From JAJDXW01 sp965214795 (GTDB taxonomy: Bacteria > Pseudomonadota > Gammaproteobacteria > HK1), in contig OZ243976.1 of the NCBI GenBank assembly GCA_965214795.1, forward strand, positions 1,488,001-1,552,000: 64,000 bases of DNA. The letters run 5' to 3'. Every line of letters starts with the position of its first letter. Within the stretch, counting starts at the first letter, position 1. The notes beneath the pieces are model-generated. The model was not told the origin of the DNA. It saw only the letters and a list, made by a program, of their open reading frames with translations, and ran no database searches. This document shows, one piece after another, positions 10,501-16,961 of this stretch. The translations under genes were made by a program, and so were the position numbers.

Positions 10501-13500
10501 CGGCGTCATCGGCGACACCGATGCCGAGCGGCACGAGACGGTGACGGTGGCGCTCCGTGACCCGACCGGCGGCGCGGTGCTGGGGACGTCGCAGGCCACG
10601 GCCGAGATCCGCAACGACGAGGAACTCGTGCTGGCGGTGGACCCGCCGGAGGCGGTCGAGGGCGATTCGCGATCGGATCGTGCGCGGCTCATCTTCGGGC
10701 TGACGCTGACCGATCTGGCGGATTCGGACGTCACGGTCGACTACCGCGTGGACACTGGCGCGGGCACGGCGACGGCCGGCAGGGATTTCAAGGACAAGTC
10801 CGGGACGGTGACGATCAAGAGCGGCCAGACCTTCGCGGCGGTCAGGCTGGGGATCCTGGAGGACACGGATTTCGAGCCCGACGAGACGGTGGTGGTGGTG
10901 TTCGAGAACCCCGAGGGCGCGCTGCTCGATCCCGGTTCGGCCAGGGTGACGGGCACGATCCTGAACGACGACCTCTCGCAGGTGACGTTGGCCGCGGCGG
11001 CCGGCGCGGTCGCGGAGGGCGAGGACGCGGTGTTCGTGCTGACGCGCACGGGCGATGCGTCGGCGCCGTTGACGGTGACGGTGGATGTGAGCGAGGCCGG
11101 CAGCGTGCTGGCCGGGACCGCGCCGACCTCGGCAACGTTCGGGGCGAACAAGACACGGACGCGGCTGCGGGTTGCGACTGCGGACGATGCGGTGGAAGAG
11201 GCCGACGGAAGTGTGACGGCGGTGCTGGTTGCGGGACCCGGCTACACGGTGGTCCCGGGCTCGGGTTCGGCTGCCGTCGCGGTGTTCGACAATGACGGGT
11301 TGTCCGCCGCTACGTTGGTGTCGATTGCGGCGGAGTCGGGCGCGGTCACGGAAGGCGGGGATGCGGTGTTCGTGCTGAGGCGCACGGGCGATGCGTCGGC
11401 GCCGCTGACGGTGACGGTGGATGTAAGCGAGGCCGGCAGCGTGCTCGCCGGGGCGGCGCCGGCGGCAGCGGTGTTCGGGGCGAACGAGACGGAGGCGCGG
11501 CTGCGGGTCGCGACCGAAGACGATGCGGTGGCCGAGGCCGACGGCCGCGTGACCGCGGCGGCGGTTGCGGGCGCCGGCTACACGGTCGCCCCGGGCGCGG
11601 GTTCGGCCGCTGTCGACGTGTTGGACAATGACGATCCGGCGGCCCCGGAAGAGCCGGCCCCGCTGTGGTCGACGACGATGACGGTGGTGGACTTCGGCAA
11701 GGCGGTGGGCGCCTCGGGTTCGGACCTGCCGGACCGCGGGTGGTCGGAGGGCGGCGTCGATTACCGGCTTGAGCGGCTCAAATGGTTCGGGCCGCCGAAG
11801 AATCTGGTGAGGGTGCGCTTCAGCCGCCGGCCGGCTGCGGCCGAGGGGTTGACGCTGCGGGCGGGGGCCTTGTCGCTGCCGCTGGCGGAGGGCGGCCCGG
11901 GGAAGGTTTTCCGCTGGGCGGTCGAGGGCGCTCCCTGGCCGGCGGGCGCGGAAGTGGAGCTTCGCCTGACGCGGACGGCGGCGGGCGATGACGGCGCCGC
12001 GGATCCGGGTATCTCGGTGGCGGACGCGCGCGTGAACGAGTCTTCGGGAGCGCCGCTTGCCTTCCGGGTGACCCTGGACGCGGCGCAGGCGTCGGCGGTG
12101 TCGGTGCGCTACGCGACCTCGGACGGCAGTGCGGCGGCGGGCGCGGACTATGTCGCGTCGTCGGGCGTGGTGCGTTTCGAGGCCGGCGAGACGGCGAAGA
12201 CGGTGCACGTCGCGGTGCTGGAGGACTCGCACGACGAGGGCGAGGAGACGATGACGCTCACGCTGTCGAGCCCGTTCGGCGCGACGATCTCGGACGGTGT
12301 GGCGACGGGGACCATCGCCAACACCGACGCGATGCCTCGTGCGTGGCTCGGACGCTTCGGGCGCACGGTGGCCGGGCAGGTGCTCGACGCGGTGGAGGCG
12401 CGGATGACGGCGGCCCGCCGGCCGGGGATGGAGGTCTCGGTTGCCGGCCGGCGTGTCGGGGCGGCCGGGGCGCTCGACGAGGCGGCGTTCCGTGACGGCG
12501 CGCTCGCGGGCGAGGGTCTGGCGGGCTGGCTCGCGGGCGAGACCGATCCGGAGGAGCGCACGGTGAGCGACCGCGCGCTGCTGACCGGGACGTCGTTCGC
12601 GCTGACGGAGGGGACGGCGGAGAGCGGCTTCGTGTCGCTGTGGGGCCGGGGCGCGGTGACGGACTTCGACGGCCGGGACGGCGCGCTCTCGGTGGACGGC
12701 GAGGTGGCGACGGGGCTGCTGGGGGCCGACTGGGCGCGGGCCGACCGGGCGGTCGGTCTGATCGTGGGTCACAGCCGGGGCAAGGGCAGCTACCGCGGCC
12801 AGGGCGCCGGCACGGTCTCGTCGTCATTGACCGGCCTGTATCCCTGGGGCCGGCACGATCTGAACGACCGGGTGACGGTGTGGGGGGTTGCGGGCTATGG
12901 CGAGGGGACGCTGACGCTCGAGCCCGAGGACGGGGCCCGGATCGAGACGGACCTGGACCTCGCGATGGCGGCGGCGGGGCTGCGCGGCGTGCTCGTGGAG
13001 GCGCCGGCGGAAGGCGGCTTCGAGCTGGCGGCGAAGACGGACGGGCTGTTCGTGCGCAGCGCATCGGACGGCGCGCAGGGCAGTGACGGCGGGCTGCTGG
13101 AGGCGGCCGATGCCGAGGTGACGCGGCTGCGGCTGGGTCTGGAGGGCGCGCATGCGTTCCACGCGGCGGGGGGCGGGGGGACGCTGACGCCCTCGTTCGG
13201 GCTCGGGGTGCGCCATGACGGAGGCGACGCGGAGACCGGGTTCGGCGTGGATGTGGGCGCCGGCCTTGCCTATGCCGACCCGTCCTCGGGGTTGACGGCG
13301 GACCTCCGGGGTCGCGGGCTTCTCGCCCATGAGGCGTCGGGCTTCCGGGAGGTCGGCTTCTCGGGCTCGCTCGCCTTTGACCCGTCCCCGTCCTCGGACC
13401 GGGGCCTGAGCCTGAGCCTCAGCCAGACCGTGGGAGCGTCGGCGACCGGCGGTGTGGACGCGCTCTACGGTCGCGACACCATGGCGGGGCTCGGTGGGGC

Positions 13501-13780
13501 CGACGACGACGCGGGGCCGGCGGATCTGCTCGGGCGTCGTCGCCTGGAGGCTCGGGCCGGCTACGGGGTTGCCACGTTCGGGGGGCGCTTCACGGGGACG
13601 CCGGAGCTTGGCTTCGGGGTGTCGGAGAGTGGCCGCGACTACCGCCTCGGGTGGCGTCTGACGCCTGCGGGCGGCAACGCCGGCTCGTTCGAGCTCCACC
13701 TGGAGGCGACGCGGCGCGAGGCGGCGACCGACGACGGGTCCGAGCACGGGGTGGGCGTGCGGGCGACGATACGCTGGTAG
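4553..13780 (+). CDS. Giant Calx-beta/Ig-like repeat autotransporter adhesin (3075 aa)
   Basis: A very large surface protein. Residues 1-49 form an N-terminal extension, followed by a signal peptide (MWLLLPLVALLSLPPAVVQA, cleavage after residue 69). A start at 4700 would give a conventional signal peptide, but the promoter and ribosome site favour 4553. Residues about 75-2590 are Calx-beta-like repeats (ending in acidic DDDD-type turns, likely calcium sites) alternating with Ig-like repeats (YQWV, VTVTDDEGHEA). A distinct module lies at about 2375-2485. Residues about 2594-3075 form the beta-barrel, ending ATIRW with the terminal aromatic recognised by the BAM machinery. Expected role is adhesion or cell-cell contact, with the passenger exported through its own barrel. 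The reading frame is intact. Confidence 0.85.
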   Translation: MRAESVESQGHALAVEPCGAGGPGAAGRLRLPHDATGSRALSRTGRRPAMWLLLPLVALLSLPPAVVQAQGPSLRVQDASVEEGDSGLWILDDDDSPKVTLVLNTNTISENRGAATVTARLSDPSPEETEVDISLSGWEGDWTLSGSRTLSIPAGSTTGSDFLRITAENNNIWVPDKKVTVSGTARNDAGIVNPDDVTLTIEDDGDLLLPSMAVRDAQLTEGDSGETGMDFRVELSPATTLPVTFNVRTSEIDGIAESATSGQDYTAVNKSVTIAPGETRTTVSIPIIGDTVHELENEYFRLFGSIGSDAPAYFRDYVGEGTITDNDRPTVTLALSEDRIREDGGVTTVTASLDRPSVKNTFVRISASAVSPAVKGDFTFGGNRGLTIAAGELSSTRTVTLTAVDNAVDVLFDKTVTVTGNARNERGIDHPEALTLTIVDDEIPVVTIAAETEEVIEERGAVAFIATRTEYDLSRSLTVNFLSNGGPSLPSGTITFAANETTARLGGSPWGDIDADGTVTITLQDGDGYELGAPSSASVTVRDITPVVTIAAETAEVVEEQGAVAFIVTRTELNVAESLTVGFLSNGGPSLPSGTVTFPANETTARLGGSPWGDIDFDSTVTITLQDGDGYRLGRPSSASVTVRDEDVPVVTVAAETEYVYEEGEPVAFIFTRTEDEDLPRSLTVNYRVKHITGTFSSYALTFAANESSVRIGGEPAGNVNADGTVQITLRDGAGYRLGTPSSATVTVWDSIPTVSVADADAVTEGETVTFTLRRSGNLAQPLEAAYEVTATGDFGAATGAGAATFPANDAAVQVSVATTDDSVHEAHGSVTLALTANAGVYKLKARAASTAAVLDDDDSPATGVVTIRGAAREGGTLRANTSGVEDADGLDNAAWTYQWVRTPSGGSGADISGATGATYVPVFADVGAALKVRVTVTDDEGHEATFTSAPTAAVVALPVMTVAAETEQVIEGGEPVAFIVTRTGDLSRRLTVNVQVTPVGGDTPTTLAVTFQANQSTRRLGSGNPAGNIDADGTSMLVLLDGAGYRLGTPSSATVTVWDSDFVPTVSVADADAVTEGGTVTFTLTRSGNRVRTFTVAYETTSSGDFGAATGAGTATFPANDAAVQVSVATTDDSVHEAHGSVTLTLTADADAYELGSQAASTAAVLDDDDSPATGAVTIAGAAGEGETLTADTSGVEDADGLDNAAWTYQWVRTPPGGSGADISGATSQTYMPVFADVGAALRVRVTVTDDEGHEATLTSAPTPAVAALPLVTVAAETEQVIEEGEAVAFIFTRTGDLSRSLTVNYRVRHIGGTSSSGALTFAANQSTRRIGGSPAGNVDADGTVVMTLLDGDGYRPGTPSSATVTVWDSDFVPTVSVADADAVTEGGTVTFTLTRSGNRVRTFAVAYETTSSGDFGAATGAGTATFPANEAAVQVSVATTDDSVHEAHGSVTLTLTADADAYKLGSQAASTAAVLDDDDSPATGAVTIAGTAREGETLTADTSGVQDADGLDNAAWTYQWVRTPAGGSGADISGTTGATYVPVFADAGATLKVRVTVTDDEGHEAGFESAPTAAVEALPRPEVTVASGGAVTEGEAVTFTLTRTGGHGGTTGTLDVAYMVTASGAFGAAAGADTATIPANGTTAQVSVATTGDGAHEQHGSVTLTLTPNPEAYDLGAEAAATAAVLDDDNAAPTGAVTIDDATPVVGETLTADASNLDDPDGLANRSFTWQWLRVSGGTETAIAGATSASYTVVAADVGSALKVRVGFTDDDGTAETVESAPTSAVRAYTFEVTAPTVTEGGDGVTLLQFAVTRSDTARRMQLGWRLAASSTAQAGKGRGRDIGGPTQGTLNFPRGWTVSRFVVFQVIDDWIDESDETVVIEFFAVAGTPAGVTFPPTVTGTILDDDTSTVWIAPSRSVDEGDAGVTELAFTVSMDNPSDREVTVAWDVSGTAEAGTDYTAPAPALVTFPALSWASQRIVFGVIGDTDAERHETVTVALRDPTGGAVLGTSQATAEIRNDEELVLAVDPPEAVEGDSRSDRARLIFGLTLTDLADSDVTVDYRVDTGAGTATAGRDFKDKSGTVTIKSGQTFAAVRLGILEDTDFEPDETVVVVFENPEGALLDPGSARVTGTILNDDLSQVTLAAAAGAVAEGEDAVFVLTRTGDASAPLTVTVDVSEAGSVLAGTAPTSATFGANKTRTRLRVATADDAVEEADGSVTAVLVAGPGYTVVPGSGSAAVAVFDNDGLSAATLVSIAAESGAVTEGGDAVFVLRRTGDASAPLTVTVDVSEAGSVLAGAAPAAAVFGANETEARLRVATEDDAVAEADGRVTAAAVAGAGYTVAPGAGSAAVDVLDNDDPAAPEEPAPLWSTTMTVVDFGKAVGASGSDLPDRGWSEGGVDYRLERLKWFGPPKNLVRVRFSRRPAAAEGLTLRAGALSLPLAEGGPGKVFRWAVEGAPWPAGAEVELRLTRTAAGDDGAADPGISVADARVNESSGAPLAFRVTLDAAQASAVSVRYATSDGSAAAGADYVASSGVVRFEAGETAKTVHVAVLEDSHDEGEETMTLTLSSPFGATISDGVATGTIANTDAMPRAWLGRFGRTVAGQVLDAVEARMTAARRPGMEVSVAGRRVGAAGALDEAAFRDGALAGEGLAGWLAGETDPEERTVSDRALLTGTSFALTEGTAESGFVSLWGRGAVTDFDGRDGALSVDGEVATGLLGADWARADRAVGLIVGHSRGKGSYRGQGAGTVSSSLTGLYPWGRHDLNDRVTVWGVAGYGEGTLTLEPEDGARIETDLDLAMAAAGLRGVLVEAPAEGGFELAAKTDGLFVRSASDGAQGSDGGLLEAADAEVTRLRLGLEGAHAFHAAGGGGTLTPSFGLGVRHDGGDAETGFGVDVGAGLAYADPSSGLTADLRGRGLLAHEASGFREVGFSGSLAFDPSPSSDRGLSLSLSQTVGASATGGVDALYGRDTMAGLGGADDDAGPADLLGRRRLEARAGYGVATFGGRFTGTPELGFGVSESGRDYRLGWRLTPAGGNAGSFELHLEATRREAATDDGSEHGVGVRATIRW
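5893..6505 (+). repeat. Two 306-bp in-frame repeats within the autotransporter gene
   Basis: Units starting near 5893 and 6199 encode about 102 residues each and are highly similar (shared segments such as GAVAFI, FLSNGGPSLPSGT and ARLGGSPWGDID). A diverged third unit follows at about 6506-6800. The unit length is a whole number of codons, so gain or loss would keep the frame. Confidence 0.8.
6811..9299 (+). repeat. About 2.7 tandem units of 930-936 bp within the autotransporter gene
   Basis: Unit starts at 6811, 7747 and 8677 are 936 and 930 bp apart. Each unit encodes a Calx-beta-like domain, an Ig-like domain with the YQWVRTP motif, and a second Calx-like domain, about 310 residues. The third unit lacks its last domain and diverges after about 9299. 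Near-identity over long stretches indicates recent duplication or gene conversion. Confidence 0.85.
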
Positions 13781-13807
13781 GGAGCTCGACCGGCCGGTTT
13801 CGCGGAC

Positions 13808-13821
13808 CCCCCTTACGGGGG
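13808..13821 (+). terminator. Short GC hairpin after the giant autotransporter
   Basis: CCCCC, TTAC loop, GGGGG lies 28 bp after the stop codon. There is no T run behind it, so factor-independent termination is uncertain. It may simply protect the 3' end. Confidence 0.25.
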
Positions 13822-13844
13822 CGGAAATCGCTACTGGTTTACCA

Positions 13845-13873
13845 TTGGCACCAGTTTTGTGCCGCAATAAACA
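13845..13873 (+). promoter_or_regulatory. Predicted promoter of the R-M operon; transcript may be leaderless
   Basis: TTGGCA at 13845-13850, a 17-bp spacer, then TAAACA at 13868-13873. A start about seven bases on falls at the GTG codon (13880) of the ribbon-helix-helix gene, and no Shine-Dalgarno-like sequence lies before that GTG. A leaderless mRNA is therefore plausible. The -35 is good, the -10 is weak. Confidence 0.35.
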
Positions 13874-13879
13874 TCGATC

Positions 13880-14101
13880 GTGGCGAGACCCCGAGGACGA
13901 ACCAAAATCGCGCGGCTGACCGTCAATCTCGACGACCGCGCGTACTCGGCCTTGCGCGTTGTTGCTGGCCGCGAGGACATGCCGATCTCCCAAGTCGCCC
14001 GACGGTCTATCGTCGATTTTCTCGCCCGCGAAGAGCCGTCGTACAGCCAGCCGAGCCTGCCACTGGCCTGGTCTCCCGGTACCCGGGAGCCGGTTCGGTG
14101 A
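13880..14101 (+). CDS. Ribbon-helix-helix (CopG/MetJ-type) small protein
   Basis: 73 residues from a GTG start. Residues 8-50 read KIARLTVNLDD, then a helix with YSALRVVA, then ISQVARRSIVDFLARE, the beta-strand plus two-helix pattern of ribbon-helix-helix DNA-binding proteins. The stop codon overlaps the GTG of the methyltransferase gene (GTGA), so it is the first gene of the R-M operon and probably its transcriptional regulator, in the place where other systems carry a controller protein. No toxin partner is visible, which argues against an antitoxin. DNA target unknown; a palindromic operator is not obvious. Confidence 0.65.
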   Translation: MARPRGRTKIARLTVNLDDRAYSALRVVAGREDMPISQVARRSIVDFLAREEPSYSQPSLPLAWSPGTREPVR

Positions 14102-14663
14102 GCCGCGGCGGGGGCGCAGAGCTTTCCGCGGTCCCGTCCCTCACCGAGATCGATTGGGATTTTCCGGAGCGCGTAGCCCACCGCGGCATCGAAGGCATCC
14201 ATCCCTATCCGGCCAAGTTCATCGCCCGGCTCCCGCGGGCGCTACTGGACGCACTGCTGATCCCGCCCGGCACGGCGGTACTCGATCCCTTCTGCGGCGG
14301 CGGCACCACCTTGGCGGAATGCCAGCGCAGGGGATTGCCGTCCGTGGGTATCGATCTCAATCCCATCGCTTGTCTGATGGCACGGGTGAAGACCGCCCCC
14401 CGTCCCGATGGCCTCAAGGAAACTGCGACTACCGTTGTCGATCGCGCCCGACGAGGTTCGACAGTCGCGATCCCGCCGATCCCCAATCTCGACCACTGGT
14501 TCGATCGTTCCGTCCAACATGCGCTCGCCGCGCTCGCCGGAGCCGTCGACAGGGCGCCGGCTGCATCTCGCGACGCGTTGCGCTTGGCGCTGTCGAGCAT
14601 CGTCGTTCGGGTTTCAAGACAAGAGAGTGACACGCGCTACGCGGCGATCCGGCATCCGTTCGG
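14098..14663 (+). pseudogene. DNA amino-methyltransferase A, N-terminal half (C-terminal half deleted)
   Basis: Begins at the GTG overlapping the upstream stop. It shows HPYPAKF (about residues 35-41), the SAM-binding motif DPFCGGGTT (63-71), GIDLNPIACLMARVKT and later SRQESDTRYA, the order seen in a large family of adenine-N6/cytosine-N4 methyltransferases. The family's catalytic SPPY motif should follow, but homology stops at about 14660 and this frame runs on into nonsense up to a stop at 14934. A second methyltransferase continues in the +1 frame. I read this as a deletion that removed the catalytic half of enzyme A and the start of enzyme B. Confidence 0.7.
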
Positions 14664-15793
14664 GCGGGCGCGTTCTCGATCCTTTCTGCGGCAGCGGTAC
14701 TACGCTGGTCGAGTGCGCCCATGCAGGAGCATTGGGCTACGGCTTCGACCTCAACCCCTTTGCGGTGTTCCTGGCCAACGCGAAACTCCACGCTCTGGTC
14801 ACGCCCGTCGCAGAACTGCGGGCCGCGCAGCAACGACTTTCGCCTTTCCTGGCGCTCGGCAGCGGGTGTGCCGTTTCCGGTGGCGATTCGCGCCTCCGAT
14901 ACCTCCAGTCGTGGTTCACTCCCGAGGTCCTTGACGTCGTCGAGACGATCCGTACCGGCATCGAAGATGCTGCCGGTCCGGATGCGCCCGTCTTTCTCGC
15001 GCTTGCGAGCGACCTTCTCCGCGACTATTCGCTGCAGGATCCCCGGGACTTGCGCATTCGACGGCGGAGGACGCCACTTCCGGACATGCCGCTTTCCGAG
15101 GCATTCACGGCGGCCTGCGCCCGATTCTTCGAACGTCTGGAAGCCGCGCAGGCCGTTCTCGGCACCGCTCTTCCGCGTGGCAGCGCCGAGCGGCGGGATA
15201 CGGCCACCCTCTCGCCGGGTGCGGCTCCGTTCGACGCCGCCATCACCAGCCCGCCTTACGCGATGGCGCTACCGTATATCGACACCCAGCGGCTTTCTCT
15301 CATATGGCTCGGCCTGCTCGAGCCCTCGGACGTTCCACGCCTGGAGTCGGAGCTGATCGGCAGCCGCGAATTCCGGGGGGATGCACGCCGCAAGATGACG
15401 GTTGCCCTCGAGGAGAACACTGAACGCTTGCCGGAAGCGGAAGCCGCCTTCTGCCTTCGGTTGCAAGATTCCTTGGCAGGGCGCGACGGTTTCCGCCGGC
15501 AGGCCGTGCCGGCCTTGCTCTACCGCTATCTCACGTCCATGCGAGACAGCTTCCGGGCCGTCCGCCAAGTCATGCAGCCCGATGCGCCATTCGCGCTCAT
15601 AGTGGGCCACAACCATACGGTGCTCGGCGGGGTTCGGTACGATATCGACACGCCGGCTCATCTGGCCGCTCTCGCCGTCGATGCCGGTTGGACCGTGGAA
15701 GAACTCGTGCCGCTCCAGACCTACCGCCGTTACGGTTACCACGTCGGCAACGCCGTCCGTGCCGAAACACTCGTCATTCTGCGCAACACGTGA
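14642..15793 (+). pseudogene. DNA amino-methyltransferase B, lacking its N-terminus
   Basis: In the frame offset from methyltransferase A, a second SAM-binding motif (DPFCGSGTT, then GFDLNPFAVFLANAKL) appears. It is followed by a WFTPEVLD segment, SLQDPRDLRIRRR, and the catalytic TSPPYAMALPYIDTQR (codons around 15247-15290). The TSPPY form fits cytosine-N4 or adenine-N6 methylation. The usual N-terminal HPYPAKF part and any start codon with a ribosome site are missing. Its stop overlaps the GTG start of the endonuclease (GTGA). Activity is doubtful unless the chimera is rescued by frameshifting or the assembly has an error at about 14640-14665. Confidence 0.7.
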
Positions 15794-16872
15794 ACGAGAT
15801 TGCGGTCCATCCGAACGTCTACTCGACCGGCCGCAGCAGAGGGCTGGTTCCGCTCCTCGAACGCGTATGGATACGGGAACAGGAGGCAGGCGAAGGCACC
15901 TTCTACGTGTTCTCCGGTTTCGCGAACTGCAACGGGGGTGTGCGGTTCTTCCCGGTCTTTCGTCGACATGTCGAACAGGGCGGGAGAGTGATCGCGGTGT
16001 TCGCCGGAAGCACCAGACAGAACCTCACCAGCCGGCAGGTGGTGCGGGCGATGCTGGAATGCGGCGCTGACGTCCATGTCGTCAACCGCAAGCGGCTTGT
16101 GCACATGAAGAGCTATGGATCCCGAACACGCGACGGTGACATGGTGGTCGTTTCCAGCGGCAACTTCACCGGGCCGGGTATGGCCCGGAATGTCGAGATG
16201 TCGGTCCTGCTCGATCGTTCCACCACCCGAGAGATGGGCTTCTCGTGGGAGAGCCTCGTATCGCATCTGCTTTCACAAAGCTGGCAGCTATATCGGCCGG
16301 CCGTCGATGACGTTTCCGCACCCGTATGGCAACTGCTCTACGACGAGGAAGCGTCCACCATCGTTCTCGATGCAACGGACGAAGTTACGATGATCCTTGT
16401 CCTCGGATACGCCGACACAGTGCGCATCAATGCATCGCCCGGTACGGTGCGGGCGCGGGGGACGCAGTATTTCCGGCTCAGCCGGGATTGCTACGATTTC
16501 TTTCCTGCGCTCACCATTCCCAACACGCGCGGCGTGAAGAAAACCTTTTCATGCCTTGTCCGGATGAACTTCGTGGATCTGGGCCGGGAAGAGGAGGTCC
16601 GGGTGACCTTCGAGGCGGAGAACAATCTGGATTTTCGACTCGGCACTGGAGCGCTACGGGGCACGGGGTCGGCTCGACCCGAGGATGTCGCGGCGATTTC
16701 CCGCATCGGCGAGAGCAGCTACGAACTGAGAATCTTCCGCCGCGATACGCCGATGGCGAGGCGGCCGGCTTCCCATGCCGTGAATTTCGTCGGGAACCGG
16801 GGCAAGCGGTACGGCTTCGTTTCGAACGAGGTATTCTGCAACGCCACAGGCATACGGCTCGGCAGGCAATAG
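15790..16872 (+). CDS. BfiI-like phospholipase D-fold restriction endonuclease
   Basis: 360 residues from a GTG that overlaps the methyltransferase stop. The N-terminal half has the PLD nuclease motif: VHMKSYG places His105 and Lys107, SSGNFTGPG gives Asn125, and NVEMS gives Glu136. In BfiI (358 residues) the catalytic His and Lys are, as I recall, also 105 and 107. BfiI is a metal-independent type IIS enzyme with a C-terminal B3-like DNA-binding domain; residues about 180-360 here are the expected size for such a domain, but I see no decisive motif. The frame is intact although the companion methyltransferases are broken. Confidence 0.8.
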   Translation: MNEIAVHPNVYSTGRSRGLVPLLERVWIREQEAGEGTFYVFSGFANCNGGVRFFPVFRRHVEQGGRVIAVFAGSTRQNLTSRQVVRAMLECGADVHVVNRKRLVHMKSYGSRTRDGDMVVVSSGNFTGPGMARNVEMSVLLDRSTTREMGFSWESLVSHLLSQSWQLYRPAVDDVSAPVWQLLYDEEASTIVLDATDEVTMILVLGYADTVRINASPGTVRARGTQYFRLSRDCYDFFPALTIPNTRGVKKTFSCLVRMNFVDLGREEEVRVTFEAENNLDFRLGTGALRGTGSARPEDVAAISRIGESSYELRIFRRDTPMARRPASHAVNFVGNRGKRYGFVSNEVFCNATGIRLGRQ

Positions 16873-16961
16873 AGGGCAGAATCGGACCGGGCGATGGATC
16901 CCGGAGCTCGAGCATGAAAAAGGGCCGTTGCGTGCGCGACGGCCCTCGGTGGTGCGGCGAC

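Noticed and set aside
9977..12772. Very long minus-strand open frame (931 codons) inside the giant autotransporter gene
   Set aside because: Arg/His-rich composition and exact register with the repeat-coding strand show it is a high-GC antisense shadow, as is the frame at 4574-7036.
13880..14101. RHH protein as antitoxin of a toxin-antitoxin pair
   Set aside because: The next gene is a methyltransferase coupled by GTGA and no toxin-sized frame is adjacent.
14640..14665. Programmed frameshift between the two methyltransferase halves
   Set aside because: No slippery heptamer or pause structure is visible, and both halves carry a SAM motif, which fits a deletion fusion better than recoding.
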